A DNA stretch of 64,000 nucleotides from Rhizobium oryzicola (GCF_030504645.1 NZ_JAUKWQ010000007.1:124001-188000), one strand, 5' to 3'. Counted from the first letter of the stretch, positions 25,202 to 36,601 are shown. Notes: generated by a model from the sequence alone, not told the origin. Numbers and translations: made by a program.

Positions 25202-25510
25202 TTTTGTCCCCTTATTTTATTTTAGGTTGTGGTTTGTCGCTGGAGTGTCTCGTTTCCAGAGATTGTTCCCGCCGTGCCCTTTTGAGCTATTTCCGGTGAG
25301 GAAGTCCGTTAAAATCCTCCTGCTGTGTCTCACGCGCCGGCTGTTGCCTCCCAGGCGGCCGACGAAAGATGACCAAATTTTAAGCTATCTAAGCATAAGC
25401 CTATTTTGCGTTCAAGAATGAAAATTGAAGCTTGCAAAAATGGTGCGGTGGGGCTCAATATCGGTTCATTGAGCCAGCTGGAACAACAGAATAGCAACGG
25501 GGAACAGTCA
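25202..25510. other. divergent intergenic region, cluster C
   Basis: About 309 bases between the leftward binding-protein operon and the rightward amidohydrolase. It must hold both promoters. The right half is more AT-rich (around 25370-25430) than the neighbouring genes. I see no convincing palindrome, sigma-factor consensus or RNA structure here. Confidence 0.5.
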
Positions 25511-26674
25511 ATGCCAGTGCTGAATCGCGCCGCAGAAATGCAAGAGGAAGTTGCGGCTTGGAGGCGCCATCTTCATGAAAATCCCGAGCTTCTGTATGAC
25601 GTGCATGAGACGTCGGCGTTCGTCGCGGAAAAGCTGAAGTCTTTCGGCTGCGATGTCGTCGAAACCGGTATCGGCAAGACCGGCGTCGTCGGGATTATCA
25701 AAGGAAATCTGGGAGATGGTTCGACTATCGGTATGCGGGCCGACATGGACGCGCTACCGATCCTGGAGGATTCCGGCAAGCCCTGGTCTTCGAAGAAACC
25801 GGGCAAGGCCCATTCCTGCGGCCACGACGGACATACCGCCATGCTGCTCGGTGCTGCAAAATATCTCTGCGAGACGCGCCGCTTCGCCGGTTCCGTCGCC
25901 GTGATCTTTCAACCTGCGGAAGAGGGCGGCGGCGGCGGTCTTGCCATGGTGCAGGATGGCATGATGGAGAAATTCGGCATCAAGGAAGTCTACGGCCTCC
26001 ACAATTCTCCGGGCGTGCCATTGGGTGATTTTGCGCTTCGCAAGGGTGGTTTGATGGCCGCGGCGGACAGTTTCGACATCATCATCAAGGGTAAGGGAAG
26101 CCATGCGGCCCAGCCGAATGTATCCATCGATCCGGTTCTGACCTCGGCTCATGTGATTATTGCACTGCAGTCGATTGCCTCGCGTGGCGTCGATCCGCTG
26201 AAATCCGTCGTGGTATCGGTCACGACAACTCATGGTGGTGATGCCTACAACGTGATTCCGATGGAGGTCAAGCTGACGGGGACAGTCCGTACGCTTGACC
26301 CTGAAGTGCGCGAGTTTGCGGCGAAGCGCCTGGTGGAGATCGCGCAGGGCACAGCCATGGCGCATGGCGCCGTCGCCGAGGTGCATTATCATCGGGGCTA
26401 TCCGGTGACGGTCAACCACCCGGCCCAGACTGATTTTGCCGCTTCGGTCGCGGCGAATGTATCCGGCGGCAATCGCGTCGATGCCGACGTTGCACCGAAG
26501 ATGGGAGCGGAAGACTTTTCCTATATGCTCGAAGCCCGGCCCGGAGCCTTCATCTTCCTTGGCATTGGAGAAGGCGCAAATCTTCATCATCCAGCCTATG
26601 ACTTCAATGACGAAGCGATCCCCTATGGTATCAGCTATTGGGTAACGCTGGCAGAAACCGCGTTGGCGGCTTGA
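25511..26674 (+). CDS. M20 family metallo-amidohydrolase (hippurate/amino-acid amidohydrolase type)
   Basis: A 387-residue cytoplasmic zinc hydrolase of the M20D group (hippuricase, IAA-amino-acid hydrolase, N-acyl amino acid amidohydrolase). The N-terminal WRRHLHENPEL signature is at about residues 17-27. Metal ligands include Cys103 and His105 in HSCGHDGHTAML and the acidic pair in FQPAEEGGGG, with His in VYGLHNSPG. The start is the ATG at 25511 after GGGGAA; the open frame begins 35 codons earlier but that part has no family similarity. It is followed after 34 bases by the fused ATPase, so it probably hydrolyses what cluster C imports. Confidence 0.9.
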   Translation: MPVLNRAAEMQEEVAAWRRHLHENPELLYDVHETSAFVAEKLKSFGCDVVETGIGKTGVVGIIKGNLGDGSTIGMRADMDALPILEDSGKPWSSKKPGKAHSCGHDGHTAMLLGAAKYLCETRRFAGSVAVIFQPAEEGGGGGLAMVQDGMMEKFGIKEVYGLHNSPGVPLGDFALRKGGLMAAADSFDIIIKGKGSHAAQPNVSIDPVLTSAHVIIALQSIASRGVDPLKSVVVSVTTTHGGDAYNVIPMEVKLTGTVRTLDPEVREFAAKRLVEIAQGTAMAHGAVAEVHYHRGYPVTVNHPAQTDFAASVAANVSGGNRVDADVAPKMGAEDFSYMLEARPGAFIFLGIGEGANLHHPAYDFNDEAIPYGISYWVTLAETALAA

Positions 26675-26708
26675 GCGGCCTGGACAAAACAGAACAAGGG
26701 GAAGTTTG

Positions 26709-28556
<1,848 letters not shown>

Positions 28557-28561
28557 GCAAT

Positions 28562-28589
28562 AGCGGCCCGCGTTAAATGGCGGGCCGCT
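28562..28589 (+). terminator. terminator-like hairpin after cluster C ATPase
   Basis: AGCGGCCCGC and GCGGGCCGCT form a perfect 10-bp stem with an 8-base loop, five bases after the ATPase stop. No T tract follows, so termination efficiency is uncertain. Confidence 0.55.
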
Positions 28590-28667
28590 CCCCTGGTTTC
28601 CGCGGTTTGACACGGGCTTGCCAAACATGGCAGCACTTGCACCGGCAAGGAATGACAGGGCGCACTT

Positions 28668-29621
28668 ATGTCGAGAAAGTCTGATTCACAGGGCCGGCTG
28701 GATGACGCCGCGCGCGCCGGCTGGCTTTATTATGTGGCTGGCCGAACGCAGGACGAGATCGCCTCCGCTATGGGAATTTCCCGGCAGTCCGCCCAGCGTC
28801 TGGTGTCGCTTGCCGTGGCGGAGCGTCTTATCAAGGTTCGGCTTGATCATCCCATTTCTGCCTGCCTGGAACTGGCCGTGCAGTTGGAAGAAAAGTATGG
28901 GCTGAAGCAGGTGGAAGTCGTGCCGACCGATCCCGGCGCCGTTTCCTCGACCGTCGGCATTGCCCAGGCCGCCGCAGCCGAAATCGAGCGCTGGCTGAAG
29001 AAGACCGATCCCATTATTCTGGCCATCGGCACCGGACGAACGCTGAAGGCAGCCGTCGATCAACTGGCGCCGATGGAGTGCCCGCAGCACCGCATCGTGT
29101 CGCTGACCGGCAATATCGGCCCCGACGGGTCGGCCGCCTACTATAACGTGATCTTTTCCATGGCTGATGCCATCAAGGCACGGCATTTCCCCATGCCGCT
29201 GCCCGTGCTTTGTTCTTCCGCCGAGGAGCGGCAGGCGCTGCACGCCCAATCGGTCGTCCACAGCACGCTTCAATTGGGTGCCCAGGCCAATGTCACCTTT
29301 GTCGGAATCGGCGAACTGGGTGTGGATGCGCCGCTTTGCGTGGATGGTTTCCTGGCCCCGGATGAAATGACACGGTTGATGCAGCTCGGTGCTGCGGGTG
29401 AAATCTGCGGCTGGATGTTTGATCGTGATGGTGGGTTATTTGACAATCCGATCAATGAGCGGGTCGCCAGCGTTCCCATTCCTCCGCGTGACACTTCCAT
29501 TGTTCTTGGCGTAGCCTTGGGAAGCCGCAAGGAAACGGCAATCCGAGCCGCTCTCAGGGGCCAGATGATCAATGGCCTGATCACCGACGAGCTGACAGCT
29601 GAGCACCTGCTCGCTGGCTGA
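28668..29621 (+). CDS. SorC/DeoR-type sugar-binding transcriptional regulator of the smo operon
   Basis: A 317-residue regulator of the SorC family. An N-terminal helix-turn-helix is at about residues 15-50 (GRTQDEIASAMGISRQSAQR), followed by the sugar-phosphate-binding domain (ILAIGTGRTLKAAVDQLAP and LFDNPINERVASVPIP). It lies 144 bases upstream of the polyol transporter operon in the same orientation. The gap contains a -35-like TTGACA and a strong imperfect inverted repeat (29709-29743) that is the likely operator. The inducer is probably sorbitol or mannitol, or a derived phosphate, by context. Confidence 0.9.
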   Translation: MSRKSDSQGRLDDAARAGWLYYVAGRTQDEIASAMGISRQSAQRLVSLAVAERLIKVRLDHPISACLELAVQLEEKYGLKQVEVVPTDPGAVSSTVGIAQAAAAEIERWLKKTDPIILAIGTGRTLKAAVDQLAPMECPQHRIVSLTGNIGPDGSAAYYNVIFSMADAIKARHFPMPLPVLCSSAEERQALHAQSVVHSTLQLGAQANVTFVGIGELGVDAPLCVDGFLAPDEMTRLMQLGAAGEICGWMFDRDGGLFDNPINERVASVPIPPRDTSIVLGVALGSRKETAIRAALRGQMINGLITDELTAEHLLAG

Positions 29622-29657
29622 GCAAAAAATATTCACCTAGTTTCAATTGGTTAACCG

Positions 29658-29682
29658 TTCGTCGCTGCATCGCAGCGACGAA
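29658..29682 (+). terminator. hairpin between the SorC regulator and smoE
   Basis: TTCGTCGCTGC and GCAGCGACGAA form a perfect 11-bp stem with a 3-base loop, 37 bases after the regulator stop. A strong T tract is absent. It probably ends the regulator transcript, since a new promoter follows directly. Confidence 0.55.
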
Positions 29683-29688
29683 TCCCGC

Positions 29689-29743
29689 TTGACATTTTTC
29701 CTCCGTTAACGAGTATTTGCCCACGAGCTAGGCGAATGCTCGT
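29689..29743 (+). promoter_or_regulatory. smo operon promoter and candidate SorC-family operator
   Basis: TTGACA at 29689-29694 is a good -35 element, with a weak AT-rich -10 about 17-18 bases on (29712-29718). Overlapping it, ACGAGTATTTGCC (29709-29721) and GGCGAATGCTCGT (29731-29743) form an inverted repeat with 11 of 13 pairs matching and a 9-base centre. A repressor bound there would cover the -10 and the transcription start. Confidence 0.65.
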
Positions 29744-29765
29744 TACATTCTTCTGGGAGGAAGAT

Positions 29766-31085
29766 ATGACATTGAAGACAGTTCTGCTCGGCGCGGTGTC
29801 CGCGCTGGCCTTCTGCGGCATCGCGTCCGCAGAAACACTCACCATTGCCACCGTCAACAACGGCGACATGATCCGCATGCAGAAGCTGACGGATGACTTC
29901 AAGGCGAAGAATCCGGGCATCGACGTGCAGTGGGTGACGCTTGAAGAAAACGTTTTGCGTCAGCGTGTGACGACCGATATCGCGACCAAGAGCGGTCAGT
30001 ACGACATCATGACGATCGGCATCTACGAAGCGCCGATCTGGGGCAAGCAGGGCTGGCTGGCGCCGCTCGACAAGCTTTCCAGCGATGCCGCTTACGATGC
30101 CAATGACCTGTTGCCGCCGATCCGCTCGGGCCTGACCGTCAACGGCAAGCTCTATGCCGCACCGTTCTACGGCGAAAGCTCGATGGTGATGTATCGCAAG
30201 GACCTGTTCGACAAAGCCGGTTTGAAGATGCCGGATGCGCCGACCTGGGACTTCATTGCCGATGCTGCCCGCAAGATCACCGACAAGGGTTCTGAAACCT
30301 ACGGCATCTGCCTGCGCGGCAAGGCTGGCTGGGGCGAGAACATGGCCTTCCTGACGGCCACCGCAAACGCCTTTGGCGCGCGCTGGTTCGATGAAAACTG
30401 GATGCCGCAGTTCGATCAGCCGGAGTGGAAGAAGACGCTCGACTTCTACGTCAAGCTGATGAAGGACGCTGGCCCTCCCGGTGCCTCCTCCAACGGCTTC
30501 AACGAAAACCTGGCGCTCTTCCAGAACGGCAAGTGCGGCATGTGGATCGATGCGACCGTGGCTGCCTCCTTCGTGACGAACCCGAAGGAATCCAAGGTTG
30601 CAGACAAGGTCGGCTTTGCGCTGGCCCCCGATACCGGCCTTGGCAAGCGCGGCAACTGGCTGTGGTCCTGGAACCTCGCCATCCCCGCCGGCTCCAAGAA
30701 GGTGGAAGCGGCTCAGAAGTTCATCTCCTGGGCAACCAGCAAGGACTATCTGAAGCTGGTGGCCGAGAAGGATGGCTGGGCCAACGTTCCTCCGGGCACG
30801 CGCACCTCGCTTTACGCCAATGCGGATTACCAGAAGGCCGCGCCGTTTGCGAAGATGACCATCGACAGCATCAACGCTGCCGACCCGAAGAAGCCCACCG
30901 TCAAGCCGGTGCCGTATGAGGGCGTGCAGTATGTGGCGATCCCTGAATTCCAGGGCATTGGCACGGCTGTCGGCCAGCAGTTCTCCGCAGCACTGGCCGG
31001 TCAGGTCACCGTTGATCAGGCGCTCCAGAGCGCCCAGCAGTTGACCGAGCGCGAGATGAAGAAGGCCGGTTATCCGAAGAAGTAA
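29766..31085 (+). CDS. smoE: polyol ABC transporter substrate-binding protein (SmoE-like)
   Basis: A 439-residue periplasmic binding protein of SBP family 1. The signal peptide (TVLLGAVSALAFCGIASA) is followed by ETLTIATVNNGDMIRMQKL, the usual start of polyol binders. Conserved blocks include YDIMTIGIYEAPIWGKQGWL and YGICLRGKAGWGENMAF. The start is the ATG at 29766 after GGGAGGAAG; ten upstream codons are in frame but include the ribosome-binding site. The gene order binding protein, two permeases, ATPase, smoS, mtlK matches sorbitol/mannitol loci known from Rhodobacter and Sinorhizobium. Confidence 0.9.
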   Translation: MTLKTVLLGAVSALAFCGIASAETLTIATVNNGDMIRMQKLTDDFKAKNPGIDVQWVTLEENVLRQRVTTDIATKSGQYDIMTIGIYEAPIWGKQGWLAPLDKLSSDAAYDANDLLPPIRSGLTVNGKLYAAPFYGESSMVMYRKDLFDKAGLKMPDAPTWDFIADAARKITDKGSETYGICLRGKAGWGENMAFLTATANAFGARWFDENWMPQFDQPEWKKTLDFYVKLMKDAGPPGASSNGFNENLALFQNGKCGMWIDATVAASFVTNPKESKVADKVGFALAPDTGLGKRGNWLWSWNLAIPAGSKKVEAAQKFISWATSKDYLKLVAEKDGWANVPPGTRTSLYANADYQKAAPFAKMTIDSINAADPKKPTVKPVPYEGVQYVAIPEFQGIGTAVGQQFSAALAGQVTVDQALQSAQQLTEREMKKAGYPKK

Positions 31086-31108
31086 CTCCCGGGAGGGTGG
31101 GTGGCATT

Positions 31109-31311
31109 TGCCCCTCACCCTAACCCTCTCCCCGCGCGCGGGGAGAGGGGATCAGGAGATCTTGGTCTTGTAAATAAAACCCCTCCCCAACCCCTCCCCA
31201 CAAGGGGGAGGGACTTAACCCGCAGCACTGTCCGTGTGGTTCATTCGGGGCAGGAGGGTGCTGCGAGGTTCTCCCCCGCTTCAAGGGGGAGATGGCGGCA
31301 GCCAGAGGGGA
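31109..31311. repeat. GC-rich dispersed intergenic repeat, copy R2
   Basis: The gap between the smoE-like and smoF-like genes is filled by palindromic modules. At 31109-31157 there is a hairpin with CTCTCCCCGCG and CGCGGGGAGAG arms. At 31180-31223 and 31267-31311 lie the same two modules, in the same order, as in R1 (10375-10504). Its position just after a binding-protein gene is also the same as for R1. It may limit transcription into the permease genes. Confidence 0.8.
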
Positions 31312-31349
31312 GGTTCTGAATCAGTTCAACGGAACAAGAGGCGGCCAAA

Positions 31350-32222
31350 ATGGCGACGACCCACACCCGTTCGGCAGCAAGGCTGATGATGGCGCCGTCC
31401 GTCATCCTGCTGTTTGCCTGGATGATCGTGCCGCTTGCGATGACGATCTATTTCTCGCTGCTGCGCTACAATCTCTTGATGCCCGGTACGGAAGAATTCG
31501 CCGGCATCATGAACTACCAGTTCTTCCTGACGGACCCGGCCTTCTTCGACGCCTTGTCGAACACGCTGATCCTGGTCGGCGGGGTTCTCGCCATCACCAT
31601 CATCGGCGGCATTGCCTTTGCGCTGCTGCTCGACCAGCCGATCTTCGGCCAGGGCATCGTGCGCATTCTGGTGATCGCGCCGTTCTTCGTCATGCCGACG
31701 GTCTCCGCGCTGGTGTGGAAGAACATGTTCATGAACCCCGTCAACGGCTTGTTCGGCTGGCTGGCGCGGGCCATGGGCTTTCAGCCGATCGATTTTCTGG
31801 CGAGCGTGCCGCTTCTCTCCGTCATCATCATCGTCTCCTGGCAGTGGCTGCCGTTCGCGACGCTGATCATGCTGACCGCCCTGCAGTCCCTGGACGAGGA
31901 GCAGAAGGAGGCCGCCGAAATGGATGGCGCCGGCTTTGTGTCCCGTTTCATCTACATCGTGCTGCCGCATATGGCGCGCGCAATCACCGTCGTCATTCTC
32001 ATCGAGACGATCTTCCTGCTCTCCGTCTTTGCCGAGATCCTTGTGACCACCAATGGCGGGCCGGGCACGCAGAGCACGAACCTCACCTATCTCGTCTATG
32101 CGCAGGCGCTTCTGCAGTTCGACATTGGTGGGGCGTCTGCCGGCGGCATTGTGGCCGTGGTGCTCGCCAATATCGTTGCGATCTTCCTCGTGCGCCTCAT
32201 CGGCAAGAATCTGGAGGGGTGA
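31350..32222 (+). CDS. smoF: polyol ABC transporter permease (SmoF-like)
   Basis: A 290-residue inner-membrane permease of the MalF/UgpA type with about six helices, the first being SVILLFAWMIVPLAMTIYF. The EAA loop is at EQKEAAEMDGAGFVSRFIYI followed by VLPHM. It follows repeat R2 and is separated by seven bases from the second permease. Together with SmoG it forms the channel for sorbitol/mannitol import in homologous systems. Confidence 0.9.
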   Translation: MATTHTRSAARLMMAPSVILLFAWMIVPLAMTIYFSLLRYNLLMPGTEEFAGIMNYQFFLTDPAFFDALSNTLILVGGVLAITIIGGIAFALLLDQPIFGQGIVRILVIAPFFVMPTVSALVWKNMFMNPVNGLFGWLARAMGFQPIDFLASVPLLSVIIIVSWQWLPFATLIMLTALQSLDEEQKEAAEMDGAGFVSRFIYIVLPHMARAITVVILIETIFLLSVFAEILVTTNGGPGTQSTNLTYLVYAQALLQFDIGGASAGGIVAVVLANIVAIFLVRLIGKNLEG

Positions 32223-32229
32223 TACCACC

Positions 32230-33060
32230 ATGGCACGCAAGGTTTCCACCCAACGCAAGTTAGTCATGAGCGCCATTGCCTGGACGCTCGGCATCGTCAT
32301 CTTCTTCCCGATCCTCTGGACCTTCCTGACCAGTTTCAAGACGGAAGGGGAGGCGGTCGCCACACCGCCATCGCTATTCTTCTTCCACTGGACGACGGAG
32401 AACTACGCCGAAGTGCAGAGCCGGTCTGATTACTTCCTGCACTTCATGAACTCGGTGACCATCTCGCTCGGCTCCACCATCCTCGGTCTTCTGATCGCCA
32501 TTCCGGCCGCCTGGGCCATGGCGTTTGCGCCCACCAAGCGCACCAAGGATGTGCTGATGTGGATGCTGTCGACCAAGATGATGCCGCCGGTCGGCGCGCT
32601 GATCCCGATCTACCTGCTGTTTCGTGACGGCGGGTTGCTCGATACGCGGATCGGGCTGGTGAGCGTGCTGACGCTGATCAACCTGCCGATCATCGTCTGG
32701 ATGCTCTACACCTACTTCAAGGAAATTCCGGGCGAGATCCTGGAAGCTGCCCGCATGGATGGCGCCTCCTTGGCGAAGGAAATCATCTATGTGCTGACGC
32801 CGATGGCGGTGCCGGGCATTGCCTCCACGCTGCTGCTCAATGTCATCCTGGCCTGGAACGAAGCCTTCTGGACGCTGAACCTCACGACGTCGAACGCAGC
32901 ACCTCTCACGGCCTTCATTGCCTCCTACTCCAGCCCGGAAGGTCTGTTTTACGCAAAGCTTTCGGCGGCCTCCACCATGGCGATCGCACCGATCCTGATC
33001 CTCGGCTGGTTCAGCCAGAAGCAACTCGTGCGTGGCCTCACCTTCGGCGCAGTCAAGTAA
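32230..33060 (+). CDS. smoG: polyol ABC transporter permease (SmoG-like)
   Basis: A 276-residue inner-membrane permease of the MalG type. The first helix (AWTLGIVIFFPILWTFLTSF) is followed by the conserved FKTEGEAVATPPSLFFF, and the EAA loop is at EILEAARMDGASLAKEIIYV. The start is ATG 32230, seven bases after the SmoF stop; the longer frame upstream is inside smoF. Confidence 0.9.
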   Translation: MARKVSTQRKLVMSAIAWTLGIVIFFPILWTFLTSFKTEGEAVATPPSLFFFHWTTENYAEVQSRSDYFLHFMNSVTISLGSTILGLLIAIPAAWAMAFAPTKRTKDVLMWMLSTKMMPPVGALIPIYLLFRDGGLLDTRIGLVSVLTLINLPIIVWMLYTYFKEIPGEILEAARMDGASLAKEIIYVLTPMAVPGIASTLLLNVILAWNEAFWTLNLTTSNAAPLTAFIASYSSPEGLFYAKLSAASTMAIAPILILGWFSQKQLVRGLTFGAVK

Positions 33061-33087
33061 CGCGACGGTCATTCAAGGAAAACGAAG

Positions 33088-34086
33088 ATGGGAAGTATCA
33101 CCCTCCGCAATGTCTCCAAGGTCTTCGGTGAAGCGAAGGTCATTCCGTCGATCGATCTCGATATCAATGACGGCGAGTTCGTCGTCTTCGTCGGCCCGTC
33201 CGGCTGCGGCAAGTCGACGCTGCTGCGCCTGATTGCGGGGCTGGAGGATGTCTCCGGTGGCGACATCATCATCGACGGCCAGAACGCAACGGATGCTGCG
33301 CCAGCCAAACGCGGGCTTGCCATGGTGTTTCAGTCCTATGCGCTTTATCCGCATATGAGCGTGCGCTCCAACATCGCCTTTCCGCTGAAGATGGCGGGTA
33401 TCGACAAGGCGGAGATCGACCGCAAGGTGGCGGATGCCGCCCGCGTGCTGAACCTCACCGATTATCTGGAGCGCAAACCGCGCCAGCTTTCCGGCGGGCA
33501 GCGCCAGCGCGTGGCGATCGGCCGCGCCATCGTGCGCCAGCCGAGTGCCTTCCTGTTCGACGAGCCGCTGTCGAACCTTGATGCGGCGTTGCGCGTCAAT
33601 ATGCGTCTCGAAATCAGCGAACTGCACCAGCAGCTGAAGACCACGATGATCTACGTCACGCACGATCAGGTGGAAGCCATGACCATGGCCGACAAGATCG
33701 TCGTGCTCAATCGCGGCAATATCGAGCAGGTGGGCTCGCCGCTCGACCTTTATCGCAAGCCCGCCAACCTCTTCGTTGCCGGTTTCATCGGCTCGCCGCG
33801 CATGAACCTGATCACCGGCGCCTATGCCGAGGCAAAGGGCGGAAAGACCGTCGGTATCCGTCCCGAACATATCGGCCTGTCGAAGGATGCCGGCACTTGG
33901 GAGGGCACGGTCACCGTGGCGGAGCATCTGGGCTCCGACACCTTCATGCATGTGGATGTGCCGGGTGTGGGCCTGCTGGCGGCGCGAGCGGGCGGCGAGT
34001 TCGGCGTGCGCCACGGCGACCGCGTCTACCTGACGCCTGATGAAAGCAAGCTGCATCGCTTCGATGACAAGGGGCTTGCATTATGA
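33088..34086 (+). CDS. smoK: polyol ABC transporter ATP-binding protein (SmoK-like)
   Basis: A 332-residue ATPase of the MalK/UgpC type. Walker A is [17 protein letters not shown], the Q-loop is [13 protein letters not shown], the signature is [15 protein letters not shown], Walker B is [12 protein letters not shown] and the switch is [15 protein letters not shown]-terminal regulatory OB-like domain follows ([11 protein letters not shown]), slightly shorter than in typical MalK. It overlaps smoS by four bases (ATGA). Confidence 0.92.
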   Translation: MGSITLRNVSKVFGEAKVIPSIDLDINDGEFVVFVGPSGCGKSTLLRLIAGLEDVSGGDIIIDGQNATDAAPAKRGLAMVFQSYALYPHMSVRSNIAFPLKMAGIDKAEIDRKVADAARVLNLTDYLERKPRQLSGGQRQRVAIGRAIVRQPSAFLFDEPLSNLDAALRVNMRLEISELHQQLKTTMIYVTHDQVEAMTMADKIVVLNRGNIEQVGSPLDLYRKPANLFVAGFIGSPRMNLITGAYAEAKGGKTVGIRPEHIGLSKDAGTWEGTVTVAEHLGSDTFMHVDVPGVGLLAARAGGEFGVRHGDRVYLTPDESKLHRFDDKGLAL

Positions 34087-34859
34087 GCGGGCGACTTCAG
34101 GGCAAATCCGCCATCATCACCGGGTCCGCACGCGGCATCGGCCGCGCCTTTGCGGAAGCCTACGTGCGGGAAGGGGCGAGCGTCGCTATCGCCGACATCA
34201 ACCTGGAACGTGCGCGCCAGACGGCAAGCGAGATCGGCGAGAAAGCCTATGCGGTCGAGCTGGATGTGACGCGCCAGGAGTCGATCGATGCGGCGGTGCG
34301 GGCCGTGGAGGAACGCACCGGCGGCATCGACATCCTCATCAACAATGCGGCGCTGTTTGATATGGCGCCGATCGTGGAGATTACTCGGAAAAGCTACGAC
34401 ACGCTCTTTTCCATCAACGTCGCCGGTTCGCTGTTCATGCTGCAGGCGGTTGCAAAATCCATGATCGCACGGGGCCAGGGCGGCAAGATCATCAACATGG
34501 CAAGCCAGGCTGGTCGTCGCGGCGAGGCGCTGGTGGCGATCTACTGCGCCACCAAAGCGGCGATCATCTCACTCACCCAGTCGGCTGGCCTCGATCTCAT
34601 CAAGCACGGCATCAACGTGAACGCCATCGCGCCCGGCGTTGTTGATGGCGAGCACTGGGACGGCGTCGATGCGCTGTTTGCAAAGTACGAGAACCGTCCG
34701 CGCGGTGAGAAGAAGAGACTGGTCGGCGAGGCCGTTCCCTTCGGCCGCATGGGCACCGCTGAAGACCTCACCGGCATGGCCGTTTTTCTCGCCTCTCCCG
34801 AAGCCGATTACATCGTCGCCCAGACATACAATGTCGACGGCGGCAACTGGATGAGTTGA
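34083..34859 (+). CDS. smoS: sorbitol (polyol) dehydrogenase, short-chain dehydrogenase family
   Basis: A 258-residue NAD-dependent short-chain dehydrogenase. The cofactor glycine motif TGSARGIG is at residues 13-20, NNAA at 87-90, and the catalytic set is Ser141, Tyr154 and Lys158 (YCATK). ADIN after strand 2 suggests NAD rather than NADP preference. The equivalent gene in Rhodobacter sphaeroides (smoS) oxidises D-glucitol to D-fructose and galactitol to tagatose. It overlaps the ATPase gene by four bases and is followed by mtlK after an intergenic repeat. Confidence 0.92.
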   Translation: MSGRLQGKSAIITGSARGIGRAFAEAYVREGASVAIADINLERARQTASEIGEKAYAVELDVTRQESIDAAVRAVEERTGGIDILINNAALFDMAPIVEITRKSYDTLFSINVAGSLFMLQAVAKSMIARGQGGKIINMASQAGRRGEALVAIYCATKAAIISLTQSAGLDLIKHGINVNAIAPGVVDGEHWDGVDALFAKYENRPRGEKKRLVGEAVPFGRMGTAEDLTGMAVFLASPEADYIVAQTYNVDGGNWMS

Positions 34860-34914
34860 GGGGGACATGCGATTTCTCTGCCCGCCATCACTCGAAAATG
34901 GGTTTGCCGTAAGA

Positions 34915-35037
34915 ACCCCCTCATCCGCCCTTCGGGCACCTTCTCCCCAAGGGGAGAAGGGACATACGGCAAGGTCTCCGTTCTCCTCTCCCCTCGGGGA
35001 GAGGTCCACCAAGCGCAGCGGAGGCGGGGTGAGGGGG
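34915..35037. repeat. GC-rich palindromic element R3 between smoS and mtlK
   Basis: The 254-base gap holds an element with near-inverted termini (CCCCCTCATCCGCC at the left, GGCGGGGTGAGGGGG at the right). Inside are two hairpins: CCTTCTCCCC/GGGGAGAAGG with a 2-base loop (34939-34960) and CCTCTCCCC/GGGGAGAGG (34985-35004). This is a different subtype from R1/R2. It is MITE-like in form; no coding content is seen. Confidence 0.75.
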
Positions 35038-35113
35038 CGAAGATATCTTCCGCGGCGGTTGGGTTTCGGCGCCCCGTTCCCCGATTTAATTTCATTTTCC
35101 AGGACGTGACATC

Positions 35114-36589
35114 ATGACTGTCAAACTGTCTCTTTCCACCCTGAGTGATGCCGCGAAGACGGCCACCATTCCCGCTTATGATCCGCAAAAGCTTTCCGGC
35201 GGTATCGTCCATTTCGGCGTCGGCAATTTCCACCGCGCCCATCAGGCGATCTATCTGGATGATCTCTTCAACACCGGCGCGGATCACGACTGGGCCATCA
35301 TCGGCGCGGGCATCCTCCCCTCCGATCAGGCCATGCGCGACAAGCTGGCGGCGCAGGATTTTCTGACCACGGTCGTGGAGCAGGACAACAACAAGACGGC
35401 GGCGCGCGTGACGGCGCCAATGGTGGACATCCTGCCGGTTGGGGATGCCTCTGCGATCATTGCTGCCCTTGCCGATCCGAAAATCCGTATCGTATCCATG
35501 ACGATCACCGAGGGCGGCTACTTCATCGACGCGGAGGGCCATTTCAACCCGAACCATCCGGCCATCCAGGCGGATGCCGCATCGCCCGATCAACCGAAGA
35601 CCGTCTTCGGCCTGATCCTCGCTGGCCTGAAGGCACGGCGTGACAAGGAAATCCAGCCCTTCACCGTCATGTCCTGCGACAATATCCCCGGCAACGGCCA
35701 TGTCACGGAGAACACCGTCTGCGGTCTGGCAAAGCTGTCCGACCCGGCCTTTGCAGCCTGGGTGCATGAGAATGTCGCTTTCCCGAACTCGATGGTGGAC
35801 CGCATTACGCCGGCGACCGGCAAGCGGGAGATCGACCTCCTGGCAACTGAGTTCGGGATTGACGACAACTGGCCGGTCTTCTGCGAAGAATTCAAGCAGT
35901 GGGTGATGGAAGACAAGTTCCCGGCAGGCCGCCCCGCGCTGGAAAAGGTCGGCGTGCAGTTCGTGCCCGACGTTGCGCCCTATGAGCTCATGAAGATCCG
36001 CATCCTGAATGGCGGGCATGCGGCGATTGCCTATCCGGCAGCGCTGCTGGATATTCATTTCGTTCACGAGGCGATGGAGCATCCGCTGATCCGCGCCTTC
36101 CTCGCCAAGCTGGAAAAGGAAGAGATCATCCCGATCGTGCCGCCGGTTCCGAATACCAGCCTGGAGGATTACTACCAGCTGATCGAGCGGCGTTTCCTCA
36201 ATCCGAAGATCGGCGACACGATTCCGCGTCTGGCGCAGGATGGCTCGAACCGGCAGCCGAAATTCATCCTGCCCTCGACGGTCGATCGGCTTCGGCAGGG
36301 GCAGGACATCAAGGGCCTGTCGCTGGTCTCTGCCCTGTGGTGCCGTTATTTCGCTGGTACCAGCGACAGCGGTAAACCCATCACCTTCAACGATGCCAGC
36401 GCCGAAAAACTTCACGCTGCCGCGTTGCAGGCCAAGGACGATCCGGCGGCATTCCTGGGCTTCGATGAAATCTTCGGTGCGGTTTCAGGCTCGCAACATT
36501 TCAGGGATCGCTTTGCGCATGCGCTTCAGACATTGTGGCGCGAGGGCACGGCGCGTACGCTCCAGCTCTATCTGGACGATGCTTTATAG
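35114..36589 (+). CDS. mtlK: mannitol 2-dehydrogenase (polyol-specific long-chain dehydrogenase)
   Basis: A 491-residue zinc-independent long-chain polyol dehydrogenase that oxidises mannitol to fructose (and often arabitol or sorbitol). The N-terminal dinucleotide motif GGIVHFGVGNFHRAHQAIYL is at about residues 29-48. The catalytic lysine region is in the C-terminal domain, around MKIRILNGGHAAIAYPA. Length and pattern match MtlK/UxuB-type family members closely. It follows repeat R3 and precedes a HAD phosphatase by 12 bases. Confidence 0.94.
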   Translation: MTVKLSLSTLSDAAKTATIPAYDPQKLSGGIVHFGVGNFHRAHQAIYLDDLFNTGADHDWAIIGAGILPSDQAMRDKLAAQDFLTTVVEQDNNKTAARVTAPMVDILPVGDASAIIAALADPKIRIVSMTITEGGYFIDAEGHFNPNHPAIQADAASPDQPKTVFGLILAGLKARRDKEIQPFTVMSCDNIPGNGHVTENTVCGLAKLSDPAFAAWVHENVAFPNSMVDRITPATGKREIDLLATEFGIDDNWPVFCEEFKQWVMEDKFPAGRPALEKVGVQFVPDVAPYELMKIRILNGGHAAIAYPAALLDIHFVHEAMEHPLIRAFLAKLEKEEIIPIVPPVPNTSLEDYYQLIERRFLNPKIGDTIPRLAQDGSNRQPKFILPSTVDRLRQGQDIKGLSLVSALWCRYFAGTSDSGKPITFNDASAEKLHAAALQAKDDPAAFLGFDEIFGAVSGSQHFRDRFAHALQTLWREGTARTLQLYLDDAL

Positions 36590-36601
36590 GGCAGGAAAGA
36601 C

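Noticed and set aside
23609-25225. Rightward open frame of 538 codons opposite the first tandem binding protein
   Set aside because: It mirrors a conserved binding protein gene and has no family features; GC-rich third positions explain the long frame.
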